Assembly (NCBI GenBank): GCA_023426505.1
Contig: JAFAAP010000118.1
Location: 1 to 64,000, forward strand
Direction: 5' to 3'
Source of the DNA: Pseudomonadota bacterium
GTDB lineage: Bacteria > Pseudomonadota > Alphaproteobacteria > Rhizobiales > Beijerinckiaceae
DNA: 64,000 nucleotides
Below the pieces are notes generated by a model. It was given only the letters and a program-made list of their open reading frames with translations. It searched no databases and was not told where the DNA came from. The position numbers and the translations under genes are program-made. Of the stretch, positions 41,650 through 50,845 are shown one piece after another; positions within the stretch are counted from its first letter, which is position 1; the number at the start of each line of letters is the position of its first letter.

Positions 41650-43728
41650 TCAGGCGACCCGGAGACGGCCCAGGAAACCGCCCACCGCCGCGGACAGGGC
41701 ATCGGCCTGCTCCCGGATCTGCTCGACGGCCCCGGCCGCATGGTGCACGGCCTCGCCGGCCGTCGTGGCGGCGGCGCTGACGCTCGCCACGTTCTGAGAG
41801 ACCTCGCGCGTCCCCTGTGCCGCCTGGCTGACATTGCCGGCGATCTGCCGCGTCGCGACCGCCTGCTCCTCGGTCGCGGCCGCAATCGAGGCCGAAATGG
41901 CGTCGATCTCGCCGATGATGCGTCCGATGTCGCTGACTGCCGCCACAGCATGACCGGTACTGGTCTGCATGGCGGCGATCTGGGCGGAAATCTCCTCCGT
42001 CGCCTGCGCCGTCTGGCTCGCCAGGGTCTTCACCTCGCTCGCCACGACGGCGAACCCGCGGCCGGCCTCCCCGGCCCGCGCCGCCTCGATCGTGGCGTTG
42101 AGGGCGAGCAGGTTGGTCTGGGAGGCGATCTCGGCGATCATCTTGACCACGTTGTCGATCCGCTGCGCCGCCTGCGCGAGCTCGCCCACCGTGGCGTTGG
42201 TCTGGCTGGCCATCTGCGACGCTTGCCGTGCGACGGCTGCGGCCCGGCTCATCTGGGCCGTCACTTCCACGGAGGAGCGTGTCAGCTCCTCGGTCGCCAG
42301 CGCGACGGCGTCGATGCTCTCCGTGCTCTGCTGGGAGCCGGCGGCAGCGGACAGGGACTGCCCCGCCGTGATCTCGACCGAGGCGGCGACGGTTCGCGTG
42401 GCGGCCTCGGCCTGCTGCGCCGCGTCGGCAAGGGCGCTGACGGTGTGATTCACCTCCTGCTCCAGCGAATCCGCGATCATCAGAAGAGCCGTGCGCCGCT
42501 CGGTTTCCGACTGCTCGCGCGTGCGATCCTGGAGCGTGCGGAGATGCTCGACCTCCTGTGCATTGGCCTTGAAGACTTCGAGCGCCGCCGCCAGGCGTCC
42601 GATCTCGTCGCGTCCGCTGTAGCGGCGGGGATCGATGGACAGGTCGCCCTTCGCGAGTCGCTGGACGAGGCCCGTCACGACGTCGAGCCGGCGGGCGACC
42701 CGGAAGTTGACGAACCAGACCAGCGCACCGACGCACACCAGAGTGGCGGCAACGCCGAGCATGAGCAGGACCATTGCACGCCGGGCCTGCTCGACGCTGT
42801 CCTTCGCCGAGAGCACGGCCACGGCGGCGCCGGCTTCCGAGAGATCGAGGGCCGGCTCGAGCAGCTTGCCCGACTGCTCGTAGAAGGCATCGAAGCTCAG
42901 CGGAAACGATCCTGTGGCCGACGCTTCGAGCATGTTGGCCCTGAGTGCCCGATAGCTTCCGAAGAGCTGCGTCTGAAGGACATCGGCGATGTCTTGTTCC
43001 TGCCTAGTCGCTTCGGGGGAATTCAACGACAGGCGCACGACGTTGAACACCTCCTCGGCCTTGCCGAAACTGATCTCCGCATCCTTGACGGCCACCGCGT
43101 CCATGGGCGAGCGGGCGGCGCTCGCGATCAGGAAGAACGTCTGGTCCTGGCTGGCATTTTCGCGCAGTTCCCATCCGAGCTTCTGAAGGTTGAGGCCGTG
43201 AAGGACGCCCGACGGAACGGAGGCGTTCCGGACGTCGAGATAGGCCCCGTAATCGAACAAGGTCCGCGTCAGAGCCTTCATCTCCGGCACGAGAAGGTGT
43301 GTGCGCTCCTTGCCTCGCCGGAAAGCCGTCTTCGTGACCTCGCCGTCCACTTCCTGCCTGAGGCCGGCAACCTTGGCGATTGCCTGATCCAGGCCCGTGA
43401 TGAAGTCCTGCGTGGCCAATCCGGAAGCCTTCGCGGCCTCCTGCAGCCGCGCGGCGGCCGCATCGAACTGCGCGCGCTGCCCGTCGAGGCGCTCCCGCAG
43501 TTCGGCTGTGATCGGCTCGCGCAGCGTGAGCGCAACCTGGGTCAAGGTACGCTCCATCGAGAGTTCGACCGTTGCATGCCCTAGGATCTGGCGAAGCTGC
43601 GTGGCCCGTTCGATCTGCTCGGCCTGAGAGATGGCGGCAAATTCCCGTTGGAGATCCCGTCCGAAGATGATGGAAAGCAGGACGGCGATGCAGACGCAAA
43701 CGGCCGCTCCCATGGCTTTGATGGACAT
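41650..43728 (-). CDS. Membrane methyl-accepting chemotaxis protein
   Basis: A 692-residue transmembrane chemoreceptor. TM1 is at about residues 5-24, followed by a helical periplasmic sensor of about 290 residues (four-helix-bundle type), TM2 at about 315-335, a HAMP domain (about 336-390), and the signalling hairpin whose tip reads EIASQTNLLALNATIEAARAGEAG. It ends in GFLGRLRVA, without a CheR-binding pentapeptide. The ATG at 43728 is used; the frame opens three codons earlier at a TTG. It lies 0.9 kb from the LOV kinase and 6 kb from the cheA cluster on the same strand, so it may feed the same array. Confidence 0.94.
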   Translation of the reverse strand: MSIKAMGAAVCVCIAVLLSIIFGRDLQREFAAISQAEQIERATQLRQILGHATVELSMERTLTQVALTLREPITAELRERLDGQRAQFDAAAARLQEAAKASGLATQDFITGLDQAIAKVAGLRQEVDGEVTKTAFRRGKERTHLLVPEMKALTRTLFDYGAYLDVRNASVPSGVLHGLNLQKLGWELRENASQDQTFFLIASAARSPMDAVAVKDAEISFGKAEEVFNVVRLSLNSPEATRQEQDIADVLQTQLFGSYRALRANMLEASATGSFPLSFDAFYEQSGKLLEPALDLSEAGAAVAVLSAKDSVEQARRAMVLLMLGVAATLVCVGALVWFVNFRVARRLDVVTGLVQRLAKGDLSIDPRRYSGRDEIGRLAAALEVFKANAQEVEHLRTLQDRTREQSETERRTALLMIADSLEQEVNHTVSALADAAQQAEAATRTVAASVEITAGQSLSAAAGSQQSTESIDAVALATEELTRSSVEVTAQMSRAAAVARQASQMASQTNATVGELAQAAQRIDNVVKMIAEIASQTNLLALNATIEAARAGEAGRGFAVVASEVKTLASQTAQATEEISAQIAAMQTSTGHAVAAVSDIGRIIGEIDAISASIAAATEEQAVATRQIAGNVSQAAQGTREVSQNVASVSAAATTAGEAVHHAAGAVEQIREQADALSAAVGGFLGRLRVA

Positions 43729-43993
43729 GTTTCCCAACCCTCGACGGATTCCGCATCGTCAATTCAAAAGCCGAGAAGTTAAGGTCAAGTTGCCGCAGGG
43801 GCATTTATCAGACCTAAATTCCTAAAATCTCGTGCTTCGGGTTCTCCAGCCGCTTCGTCGAACGCGTGAGCGCAATGCCCGACCGCCACTGGAATTCCAT
43901 CGCAGGAGCGGCCGGTCTCCCGCACGGGCGCCTTCCGGAACCCCACCTTCCTGCGGACGTTGGCCCGATGATCATGCCGAAAGGGAGATCGCA

Positions 43994-44158
43994 ATGAGAT
44001 GCCAATTCTGTCAGCAGGATGTCGAGAACCCCTGCCATAGCACGCAGGACATGCAGCAGCGTGCCGCGCACCATGTCGATCGCTGCGAGAGCGCGCTCCG
44101 GCACCGCTACGGCATCGTGAGCGGCTCGACCACGTCCGATATTCAGGGCCTTGCGTGA
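43994..44158 (+). CDS. Tiny Cys-rich protein, copy 1 (CQQDV family)
   Basis: A 54-residue protein that I cannot assign to a named family. It begins MRCQFCQQDVENPCH and has a second block QQRAAHHVDRCESALRH. The pattern C-x2-C-x7-CH, then paired His and a Cys (residues 3, 6, 14, 15, 26, 27, 31), suggests a small zinc site. AGGGAG at proper distance supports the ATG at 43994. A paralogue with the same layout lies at 44447-44623. Both point toward the LOV kinase on the opposite strand and away from the chemoreceptor. Confidence 0.7.
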   Translation: MRCQFCQQDVENPCHSTQDMQQRAAHHVDRCESALRHRYGIVSGSTTSDIQGLA

Positions 44159-44446
44159 TCATGACCGGCAGGGATCGTGACCGGACGGAGGGCCTGGCGG
44201 AGCAGAGCCTCAACACCAGCATCGTGCATCCCGGTCAGAGCAGCCCCGATCACCAGGAGCAGGGTGACGGAACGCGGAGCAACCGAAGCATCACCGGGAA
44301 CGATCAGCGCAAGGGGTTCGGAACGTCCGACGCCCCGAAGCCGAGTGCCGGCCCGAAGACTTGAAGATCCAGCGCAACCGGACTTCATCCGGATCCGGGG
44401 TTTCGTCATCACCGACCCTTCCTGTCCCGATCAAGGAGATAAGCCT

Positions 44447-44623
44447 ATGATCTGCGCATTCTGCCAGCAGGACGTCCGTACCCCCTGCCACACGATCCAG
44501 GAAATGCAGCAGCGTGCTGCCGATCATATCGACCGCTGCGAGAACGCCCTCAGGCGACAGGGCGGCAGGAGCCATCCGCAGCGCGCGCCGTCGACGGATA
44601 TCGGCAGCGGCGGCAAGGCGTGA
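44447..44623 (+). CDS. Tiny Cys-rich protein, copy 2 (CQQDV family)
   Basis: A 58-residue paralogue of the protein at 43994-44158. The first 35 residues agree at most positions: MxCxFCQQDVxxPCHxxQxM, then QQRAAxHxDRCExAL. All Cys/His residues of the putative metal site are kept except one of the paired His. The C-terminal 20 residues differ and are polar. AAGGAG eight bases upstream of ATG at 44447 is strong. It is convergent with the LOV kinase, whose stop is 30 bases away. Conservation of the Cys/His frame over divergent codons argues that both copies are translated. Confidence 0.75.
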   Translation: MICAFCQQDVRTPCHTIQEMQQRAADHIDRCENALRRQGGRSHPQRAPSTDIGSGGKA

Positions 44624-44653
44624 CCGTACAGGTCCCGAACGCGAAAATTGCCC

Positions 44654-47422
44654 TTACCGGGATCGCTCGATGATGTCCCGGATGCGGGACGTCAGATCCT
44701 CGATGGCGAAGGGCTTCGTGATCATCTCCATTCCCGTGGACAGGAAGCCGGATGCCATGGCGGCCTGCTCGGCATAGCCGGTGATGAAGAGCACCTTGAG
44801 GCCGGGCCTCGTCAGACGCGCGTGGTCGGCGAGTTGGCGACCGTTTAGGCCGGGCAGCCCCACATCGGTGACCAGCAGGTCGATGCGCTGGTTCGACTCG
44901 AGCACCTTGAGGCCCGATGGGCCGTCCACCGCCGCGAGGGCCCGATAGCCGAGTTCGGCCAGAACCTCGAGAATGAGCGATCGGACCACCGGCTCGTCCT
45001 CGACGACCAGGACCGTCTCGCCCTCCTCGGCCCGGTGAGGTCTGTGAGGCGCCGGACCCGCGGCGGCGTCCGCGACCTCGCCGCTATACGAGGGCAGGTA
45101 CATCGTCACGCTCGTTCCCGCGCCGACCGAGCTCTCGATCCGGACGTGCCCCTCCGACTGCTTGGCGAAGCCGTAGACCATGGACAGGCCCAATCCCGTT
45201 CCCTCCCCGAGCGGCTTGGTGGTGAAGAACGGGTCGAAGGCCTGAGCCAGAACGTCGGCCGGCATGCCGGTCCCCGTATCCGAGACCCGGATCGTCACGT
45301 ACGGGCCGGAGCCGACATCCCCGTCGCCGCCCGAGGATGTCATGTCCAACTGCGCGATGGCCGTTTCGATCACCAGCGTCCCGCCCTCCGGCATGGCGTC
45401 CCTGGCGTTGATCGCGAGGTTGAGTATGGCGCTTTCCAGCTGGTTCGGATCGCACAGGGTCATCGGAAGATTGTTCGAGGCCCTGATCTCGAGCCTGATC
45501 GACTCGGAGATCGTCCTGCGAAGGAGATCCTCCATGGATCCGATGAGGCGGTTGGCGTTGACCGGCTTGGGATCGAGAGGCTGCCGACGGGAAAAGGCGA
45601 GGAGCCGGTGAGTCAGCGCAGCCGCGCGATTGGCCGAGGTGCTCGCGGCCTTGGCATAGCGCTCCAGGCTTTCGGTGCGGCCCTGCGCCAACCGCGTCTG
45701 GAGAAGCTCGAGCGAGCCGACGATGCCGGTCAGCAGGTTGTTGAAGTCGTGCGCGATGCCGCCTGTGAGCTGACCGACGGCTTCCATTTTCTGGCTCTGC
45801 CGAAGCTGCTCCTCCAGCTGTTTGCGCTGGGTGACGTCGCGGCCGACGCTGTAGAACAGGTCGCCGGCAGGCGCGAAGGTCCAGTTGATCCAGCGGTAGG
45901 GCCCGTCCTTCGCGCGCACCCGGATATCGAAATCGCGCACAGGCTCCCGGCGTTCCATCGCGAGGACGAGCGCATCATTCGCGGCCGTGTCCTCAGGGTG
46001 GATCCATCTCTCGAACCGGGAGCCGACGACCTCGCCTTCCGTATAGCCCAGCAGTTCGGTCCAGGCCGGGTTGACGGCCTTCAGGCGGCCGGTGGCGTCG
46101 CAGACGCTGAAGAGGTCGCTCGAGAGGCTCCAGAGGCGATCGCGCTCTCGGGTGCGCTCCTCCACCCTGCTCTCCAGCTTCTCGTTCAGCTCGCGCAGGG
46201 TTTCCTCGGAACGCTTGGCGGCGGTGATGTCGTAAATCACACCGATAAAGCGCAGCCCTGCCGTCTCGGCATCGCTGACGTATTCGCCCCGGCGAGCAAG
46301 CCAGCGGAGCTCCTTGGTGTCCGCGCACCGGATCCGGAACTCCACATAGGGTGAGCCGTGCGGGGTGGCCCCCTGCTCGACGATGGCGGGATCGCCCTGA
46401 ATGACCAGGGAGTTGATCGTGCGGACAGGCAGGTCGCCCGTGGGGTGGAGCCCCAGAAGCCGACAGAATTCGTCAGACACGCTGACGGTCGCGAAGCCGT
46501 CTATGTATTCGAACGTCCCGACGCCGCCGGCGCTCTGAGCGATCCGCAAACGCTCCTCGACATGCTTCTGCTCCGTGACGTCGAGCACGACGCCGGTGAA
46601 CCTCACCGGTTCGTCGTTATCGGCGAAGTGGCAGCGGCCACGGGCGTGCACCCAGCGCACCGAACCGTCGGGCGCCAGCAGGCGATACTCCTTTGAGAAG
46701 ATCTCCGCCCCGTTCAGGATGCCGGCGACCGCAAGGCGGATCCGCAGGCGATCGTCCGGATGAATGGCCTTGAAGAATGCTTCGGGCGGCAGTCCCTTCA
46801 CCGCGTCCGCCTGGTCGAGGCCATGAAGCGCAGCAAAGCGCGCGTCCCCGGTCAGACGCCGGTTCGGGATGTCCCAGTCCCAGGACCCGCCCGTGCCGGC
46901 AACCGTGAGCGTCGCTCGCAGCCGTTCATTGGTGCGGTCGAGCTCCCTCTGGCTTGCGACGAGCGCCGCCTGCGTCTTCTCCGCATTGTGGGTCTGGGTG
47001 ACGTCGACTTGCGTCGAAAGAAAGAACAGGAGGTCTCCGGCCTCGCTGCTGACCGGGGTAATGAACAGGTGGTTCCAGAACGGAGAGCCGTCCTTGCGCT
47101 GGTTCAGGAGTTCGACGGAGACCGCGCGACCGGAGGTGATCGCCTGGCGGATCAGCGAGACCGTGTTCTGGTCGGTCTCCGGCGCCTGGAGGAAGCGGCA
47201 GTTCCGGCCCAGCGCCTCCTCGGGCGGGTAGCCGGTGACCTGGCAGAACGCCTCGTTGACGAAAATGATGGGATTGTCCGGCAGGCGCGGATTCGTCGCG
47301 ATCATCGGGAGCCCGGATCGTTCCAGCGCCGAGAAGATGGGGCCGGCCGTCCGGCGCAGCTCCAAGGAGGCCTCCTCAAGCGCCCGTCTCACGTCGCCTC
47401 GCGGGAACTCCTGGACAGTCAT
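44654..47422 (-). CDS. LOV-PAS hybrid sensor histidine kinase (blue-light receptor type)
   Basis: A 922-residue soluble kinase. Residues about 30-145 form a LOV domain with the photoactive-cysteine motif GRNCRFLQ (Cys75). The flavin-contacting NQRKDGSPFWN and the Gln in FFLSTQVDVT are also present. Three further PAS domains follow (about 165-295, 300-420, 430-550). The kinase core has His558 in GGIAHDFNNLL, N-box LAINARDAMPEGG and EGTGLGLSMVYGF. A C-terminal receiver (about 800-920) has VVEDEP, LLVTDVGLPG and TKPFA. LOV kinases form a flavin-cysteinyl adduct in blue light. It follows the CheC-like gene by 44 bases on the same strand. Confidence 0.94.
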   Translation of the reverse strand: MTVQEFPRGDVRRALEEASLELRRTAGPIFSALERSGLPMIATNPRLPDNPIIFVNEAFCQVTGYPPEEALGRNCRFLQAPETDQNTVSLIRQAITSGRAVSVELLNQRKDGSPFWNHLFITPVSSEAGDLLFFLSTQVDVTQTHNAEKTQAALVASQRELDRTNERLRATLTVAGTGGSWDWDIPNRRLTGDARFAALHGLDQADAVKGLPPEAFFKAIHPDDRLRIRLAVAGILNGAEIFSKEYRLLAPDGSVRWVHARGRCHFADNDEPVRFTGVVLDVTEQKHVEERLRIAQSAGGVGTFEYIDGFATVSVSDEFCRLLGLHPTGDLPVRTINSLVIQGDPAIVEQGATPHGSPYVEFRIRCADTKELRWLARRGEYVSDAETAGLRFIGVIYDITAAKRSEETLRELNEKLESRVEERTRERDRLWSLSSDLFSVCDATGRLKAVNPAWTELLGYTEGEVVGSRFERWIHPEDTAANDALVLAMERREPVRDFDIRVRAKDGPYRWINWTFAPAGDLFYSVGRDVTQRKQLEEQLRQSQKMEAVGQLTGGIAHDFNNLLTGIVGSLELLQTRLAQGRTESLERYAKAASTSANRAAALTHRLLAFSRRQPLDPKPVNANRLIGSMEDLLRRTISESIRLEIRASNNLPMTLCDPNQLESAILNLAINARDAMPEGGTLVIETAIAQLDMTSSGGDGDVGSGPYVTIRVSDTGTGMPADVLAQAFDPFFTTKPLGEGTGLGLSMVYGFAKQSEGHVRIESSVGAGTSVTMYLPSYSGEVADAAAGPAPHRPHRAEEGETVLVVEDEPVVRSLILEVLAELGYRALAAVDGPSGLKVLESNQRIDLLVTDVGLPGLNGRQLADHARLTRPGLKVLFITGYAEQAAMASGFLSTGMEMITKPFAIEDLTSRIRDIIERSR

Positions 47423-47466
47423 GCCTGCTGCGGTCTGCTCGAAGGATGGTTCTCGGTCATCTGGGT

Positions 47467-48102
47467 CTAAGCCTCGTCGCCGACAACCCGAAGAATGAAA
47501 CTTGCAATAAGCTCCTTCAACGCAGAGAGGGACGGCAGATCCATCAGCATCGCGATATAACCCCGAATATCGCGATTACGGACCGAAAAATTGATATACA
47601 GGAACAGCACCAGCCCGTCGTTCGAGGGGCCCTGCGAAGATGCGAACAGCCTCGCCCCGTCCCCACGGATGACTTCCGGCAGCGAGATGTTCAGCGACCG
47701 CTTGAGCATGTTGGCCATGGTCGCCAGGCAGCCGTTCAGGATCACGTTTCCCGTTTCCGCCAGGGCCTCCTGCTCCATCTCGGCGACCTGATCGGGAGGC
47801 ACGTCGTCCCCGACGATCGCCCTGACGAGGTCGAGGCTGGTCGCCTCGGGAAAGATCAGAAGGGCCCGGCCGGAGAATGCACCCTCGAACTGCTGCTGGA
47901 TGGCCACGAGGTCGTCGATCTCCCGCTCCCCGATCAACCGGGCCGCATCGTGCGGGTTCATTACCTCGATGGAGGGCACGGAAAGCAGCACCTCCTCGCC
48001 GACCATCTTGCGCAGGCTGGAAGCAGCCCGGCTGACGCCGATATTGACGAGCTCCGTCAGCGCATCACGTTCGAGGTCGGTCAGGGCGACTGCCTGCGCC
48101 AT
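47467..48102 (-). CDS. CheC-like chemotaxis phosphatase
   Basis: A 211-residue CheC/CheX/FliY-type protein. Two copies of the active-site pattern E-x2-N are seen: Glu17/Asn20 in ELVNIG and Glu116/Asn119 in ETGNVI. This matches the two-site CheC class that dephosphorylates CheY-P. The gene lies four bases after the receiver gene, which is the obvious substrate. The ATG at 48102 lacks a strong Shine-Dalgarno, consistent with translational coupling. No CheD, the usual CheC partner, is present in the window. Confidence 0.88.
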   Translation of the reverse strand: MAQAVALTDLERDALTELVNIGVSRAASSLRKMVGEEVLLSVPSIEVMNPHDAARLIGEREIDDLVAIQQQFEGAFSGRALLIFPEATSLDLVRAIVGDDVPPDQVAEMEQEALAETGNVILNGCLATMANMLKRSLNISLPEVIRGDGARLFASSQGPSNDGLVLFLYINFSVRNRDIRGYIAMLMDLPSLSALKELIASFILRVVGDEA

Positions 48103-48106
48103 GGGT

Positions 48107-48490
48107 CTACGCGCCGCTCGACCGCAGACGCAGCGCGGCGCCCGAGACAAACCCTCTCAGGCCGTCCTCCGTCAGGGGCTTGCTGACGAACGTGGCGTTC
48201 ACGGCGCGCGCCCGGGCGATCACTTCGTCCTGGATGTTGGCCGTGATCACCGCAATCGGCATCATCGGGTGCATGGTCCGCATGTCCGCAGCCAGCTCGA
48301 GCCCGTCCTTGTCCGGCATGTTGAAGTCGATCATGGCCAGGTCGATCTTCCTCTCCCGCAGGATCTCGAGAGCCTCCTGGGCGTTGCCGGCCTCCACGCG
48401 CTCCCACTCGGGCTGGAGCGACGCCAGCGCTTTTGCTGCGACGATGCGAGCCAGCTTGCTATCGTCGACGATCAGAACAGTTGTTGCCAC
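48107..48490 (-). CDS. Single-domain CheY-like response regulator
   Basis: A 127-residue receiver-only protein. Asp9/Asp10 in IVDDSK, phospho-acceptor Asp55 in MIDFNMPDKDG, Thr in VITANIQ and Lys in VSKPLTED are all present. The GTG start at 48490 has GGAG seven bases upstream. It is separated from the STAS-like gene by 103 bases, the largest gap in the cluster, and is tightly followed by the CheC-like gene. It is the candidate output of the CheA in this operon; whether it binds a flagellar motor is not shown by the sequence. Confidence 0.93.
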   Translation of the reverse strand: MATTVLIVDDSKLARIVAAKALASLQPEWERVEAGNAQEALEILRERKIDLAMIDFNMPDKDGLELAADMRTMHPMMPIAVITANIQDEVIARARAVNATFVSKPLTEDGLRGFVSGAALRLRSSGA

Positions 48491-48593
48491 TCAGGTACTC
48501 CGCCAGAGGAGAGGCTGCCCGGAAGGGTTTGGCCCGGCTCGGAGAGAAAGGTCATTCGGTTCTTTTAGTGTATGTCGGGAGAATGACAACTGC

Positions 48594-48863
48594 TCAGCCC
48601 TCCTGCGTCATCGTGTCGGTGGGCACGGATGTCGTCAGGGCGGGAACGATACAGTCGCGGACGAACGCGTCGCTTCCGGCTCCTCTGATGCCGGGCCGCA
48701 AGGCCATCAGAACTTGGACGACCGCCGTGTGAAGGTGTTCGGCCGCCGTTAGGTCCACGATGCGGCTTCCGTCGGCCTGCAGCCATCCCAGCAAGGGCTC
48801 GGCATCCTCGACGCGGCACTGCCCCTCCAACACGATGACGTTGTCGTTCAGGCGAATGCTCAT
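48594..48863 (-). CDS. Small STAS-like protein in the chemosensory operon
   Basis: An 89-residue protein with the alpha/beta pattern of a STAS (anti-sigma-factor antagonist) domain. It runs NDNVIVLEGQCRVEDAEPLLGWLQ, then RIVDLTAAEHLHTAVVQVLMAL. Thr46 in HLHTAVV occupies the place of the phosphorylatable Ser/Thr. Its ATG overlaps the cheA stop by 4 bases, so it is made together with CheA. STAS partners are uncommon in textbook chemotaxis operons and suggest an output or input other than CheY alone. The STAS call rests on pattern, not on a database match. Confidence 0.7.
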   Translation of the reverse strand: MSIRLNDNVIVLEGQCRVEDAEPLLGWLQADGSRIVDLTAAEHLHTAVVQVLMALRPGIRGAGSDAFVRDCIVPALTTSVPTDTMTQEG

Positions 48864-50845
48864 CCGACCAGCTCCGGAATGTCGAGGATCATGAGCACGC
48901 TGCCGTCTCCGAGCAGGGTCGTTCCCATGACCCCGGGCATACCGGCGAGAATGCCGTCCATGGGACGCATCAGAACATCCATCGTGTCCGAAAATCCATC
49001 GACCGCGATTCCGACCAGCTCGCCTCCCATGGACATGATCAGGGCCCTCACCCCGGCATCCCGAACCTCGGTCCGCGGGAGTTCCAGAAGATCGCTCAGC
49101 CGGAGAAGCGGGAGCGTTCTGTCCCGGAGAACGAAGGCCTCGGCATCCCGGACGGGAAGAATGCGGGATCGCGGCACGGATGCAGTCTCCACGACCGCCT
49201 CGAGCGGGATCCCGTAGCGCTCACCGCCGACGCGGACCGCCATCACCTTCGTCATGACGATGGTCAGGGGCAGGGAAAATCTGATCGTCGTGCCGCGGCC
49301 CGGGAGGCTCTGGACGCCGATCTGACCTCCGAGGCGCTCGATAGCGGATCGCACCGCATCCATCCCGACCCCGCGCCCCGCAAGGTCGGTGACCTCGGAC
49401 GCGGTCGAGAAGCCGGGCGCGAAAATCAGCTCGACGGCCTCGGCGTCGCTCATTCGGCCGATCCGCTCGTCCGACGCTACCTGGCGCTCTCGCGCGACGC
49501 GCCGGATGGCCGCAGGGTCGATCCCGCCCCCGTCGTCCTCGACCTCGACCATGACCCTGTCGCCCTCGCGGCGGGCCCGGAGCACGACCTGGGTCCGGAC
49601 CGGCTTTCCGGCATCCCGGCGAACGCTCTCCGGCTCGGCGCCGTGCGCGACGGCGTTCCGCAGAACATGCAGCAGCGGCTCGAACAATCCCTCGACGATC
49701 GATTTGTCCGCCTCGACGTCCTCACCCTCCATCGAGAAATCGACAGCCTTATGAAGCTGACCCGCGATGTCGCGAACCGCCCGTGGAAAGCGTCGGAAGA
49801 GGTCGCGCATGGGCATCATGCGAATGTCCATGACGGCCCTGTGCATCTCGGCCACGAGACGGTCTATCGCCGCCTGGCCGACCTGTACGCCGCGCGAGGC
49901 GCCTTTGCGCCCCAATCCCTCGCTCCCCTCGCCAGCCAGATGCGTCAGCGCATTCTTCGCGATGATCAGCTCGCCCACGAGGTCAGCGAGGCGGTCGACC
50001 CTGGCCGGATCGACCCGCAGCATGCGCTGGCCGCGCCCACCGGCCGAAATGACGTCGTTGTCGGCTGTCGTCACCGGCTCATGAGCCCAGCCGGACGGGG
50101 CGATCTCGTGAAACGTCACTTGGTCAGGGACGAACCGGAACGGCGCTCGCACGTCGTCCAGCCTTGCCCCTGACAGCGCCTCGATCGTGAGATTGCAGGA
50201 GAACGGATCGATCTCTCCCGCCGGTGGCCAGGGATCCCTCTCCGTGAGGCGGACGGCGATGAGACCCGGCACCGCCCTGAGGAGCGCAATCGGATCGTCG
50301 CCAGCGAAGAAGCAATCCGACCGCGGCGTGTACCGGATGGCGACGAGCGGTCCACTCGTCGGCTTCGTTCCGGCCGGACCGGAGTTCGCGCCGATCAGCG
50401 CCTGGACCCATCCGGTCTCGTCATCGGACATCACGGGCGTCGGGCGCGTCAAGTCTTTGTCGTCGAGTTGCGAGCGAAGGGCCTGCGCCAGACGGTACCC
50501 TTCGTCGGCGGCACCGGGCGGCAGCTGCCCGTCGCGCTCGATCAGATCGACCCAGCGCTCCGTTCGCGCGATGCAGTCGAGCAGAGTGTCGATCATCTGG
50601 CTGTCGGCCCTCACCCGCCCTGCCTTGACGGCTCCCAGGAGATCCTCGGCCGCGTGGAGCGCCAGCCCCATCGGGGCGAAGTCGAATAGACCTACCGATC
50701 CCTTGAGCGTGTGAACGGCCCGAAAGGCGTCGTCCAGAGGCGCGGCCGCGGCCGGATCCTTCTCCAGCGCCATGAGGTCATCCGTTGCCCGCTGGACCAA
50801 GTCGCGCGCCTCGACGATGAAGTGCTGGAGAAGATCGTCCATCAC
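48860..50845 (-). CDS. cheA: Chemotaxis histidine kinase CheA
   Basis: A 661-residue CheA. The Hpt domain has His45 in AVHTLKGSVG. A middle region (about 160-255) has an alpha/beta segment with DCFFAGDDPIALLRAVPGL. The dimerisation helices follow (about 280-345, with LVGELIIAKNAL). The ATPase domain holds N-box LLHVLRNAVAHGAE, EDDGGGID and FSTASEVTDLAGRGVGMDAV. The CheW-like C-terminus (about 530-660) begins TIVMTKVMAVRVGGERYGIP. All catalytic motifs are intact. It overlaps cheR by 4 bases upstream and the STAS-like gene downstream. Confidence 0.97.
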   Translation of the reverse strand: MMDDLLQHFIVEARDLVQRATDDLMALEKDPAAAAPLDDAFRAVHTLKGSVGLFDFAPMGLALHAAEDLLGAVKAGRVRADSQMIDTLLDCIARTERWVDLIERDGQLPPGAADEGYRLAQALRSQLDDKDLTRPTPVMSDDETGWVQALIGANSGPAGTKPTSGPLVAIRYTPRSDCFFAGDDPIALLRAVPGLIAVRLTERDPWPPAGEIDPFSCNLTIEALSGARLDDVRAPFRFVPDQVTFHEIAPSGWAHEPVTTADNDVISAGGRGQRMLRVDPARVDRLADLVGELIIAKNALTHLAGEGSEGLGRKGASRGVQVGQAAIDRLVAEMHRAVMDIRMMPMRDLFRRFPRAVRDIAGQLHKAVDFSMEGEDVEADKSIVEGLFEPLLHVLRNAVAHGAEPESVRRDAGKPVRTQVVLRARREGDRVMVEVEDDGGGIDPAAIRRVARERQVASDERIGRMSDAEAVELIFAPGFSTASEVTDLAGRGVGMDAVRSAIERLGGQIGVQSLPGRGTTIRFSLPLTIVMTKVMAVRVGGERYGIPLEAVVETASVPRSRILPVRDAEAFVLRDRTLPLLRLSDLLELPRTEVRDAGVRALIMSMGGELVGIAVDGFSDTMDVLMRPMDGILAGMPGVMGTTLLGDGSVLMILDIPELVG

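Noticed and set aside
44161..44364. 67-codon plus-strand frame starting three bases after the first CQQDV gene
   Set aside because: Position would allow translational coupling, but there is no ribosome binding site and the product is a hydrophilic low-complexity chain.
44143..44412. Minus-strand frame between the two CQQDV genes
   Set aside because: Overlaps the plus-strand copy 1, lacks a good start site and shows no recognisable domain.
48520..48593. Possible internal promoter before the lone receiver gene (TTGTCA ... TAAAAG, minus strand)
   Set aside because: Spacing is 16 but the -10 is poor; kept only as a note because the 103-base gap is the largest in the operon.
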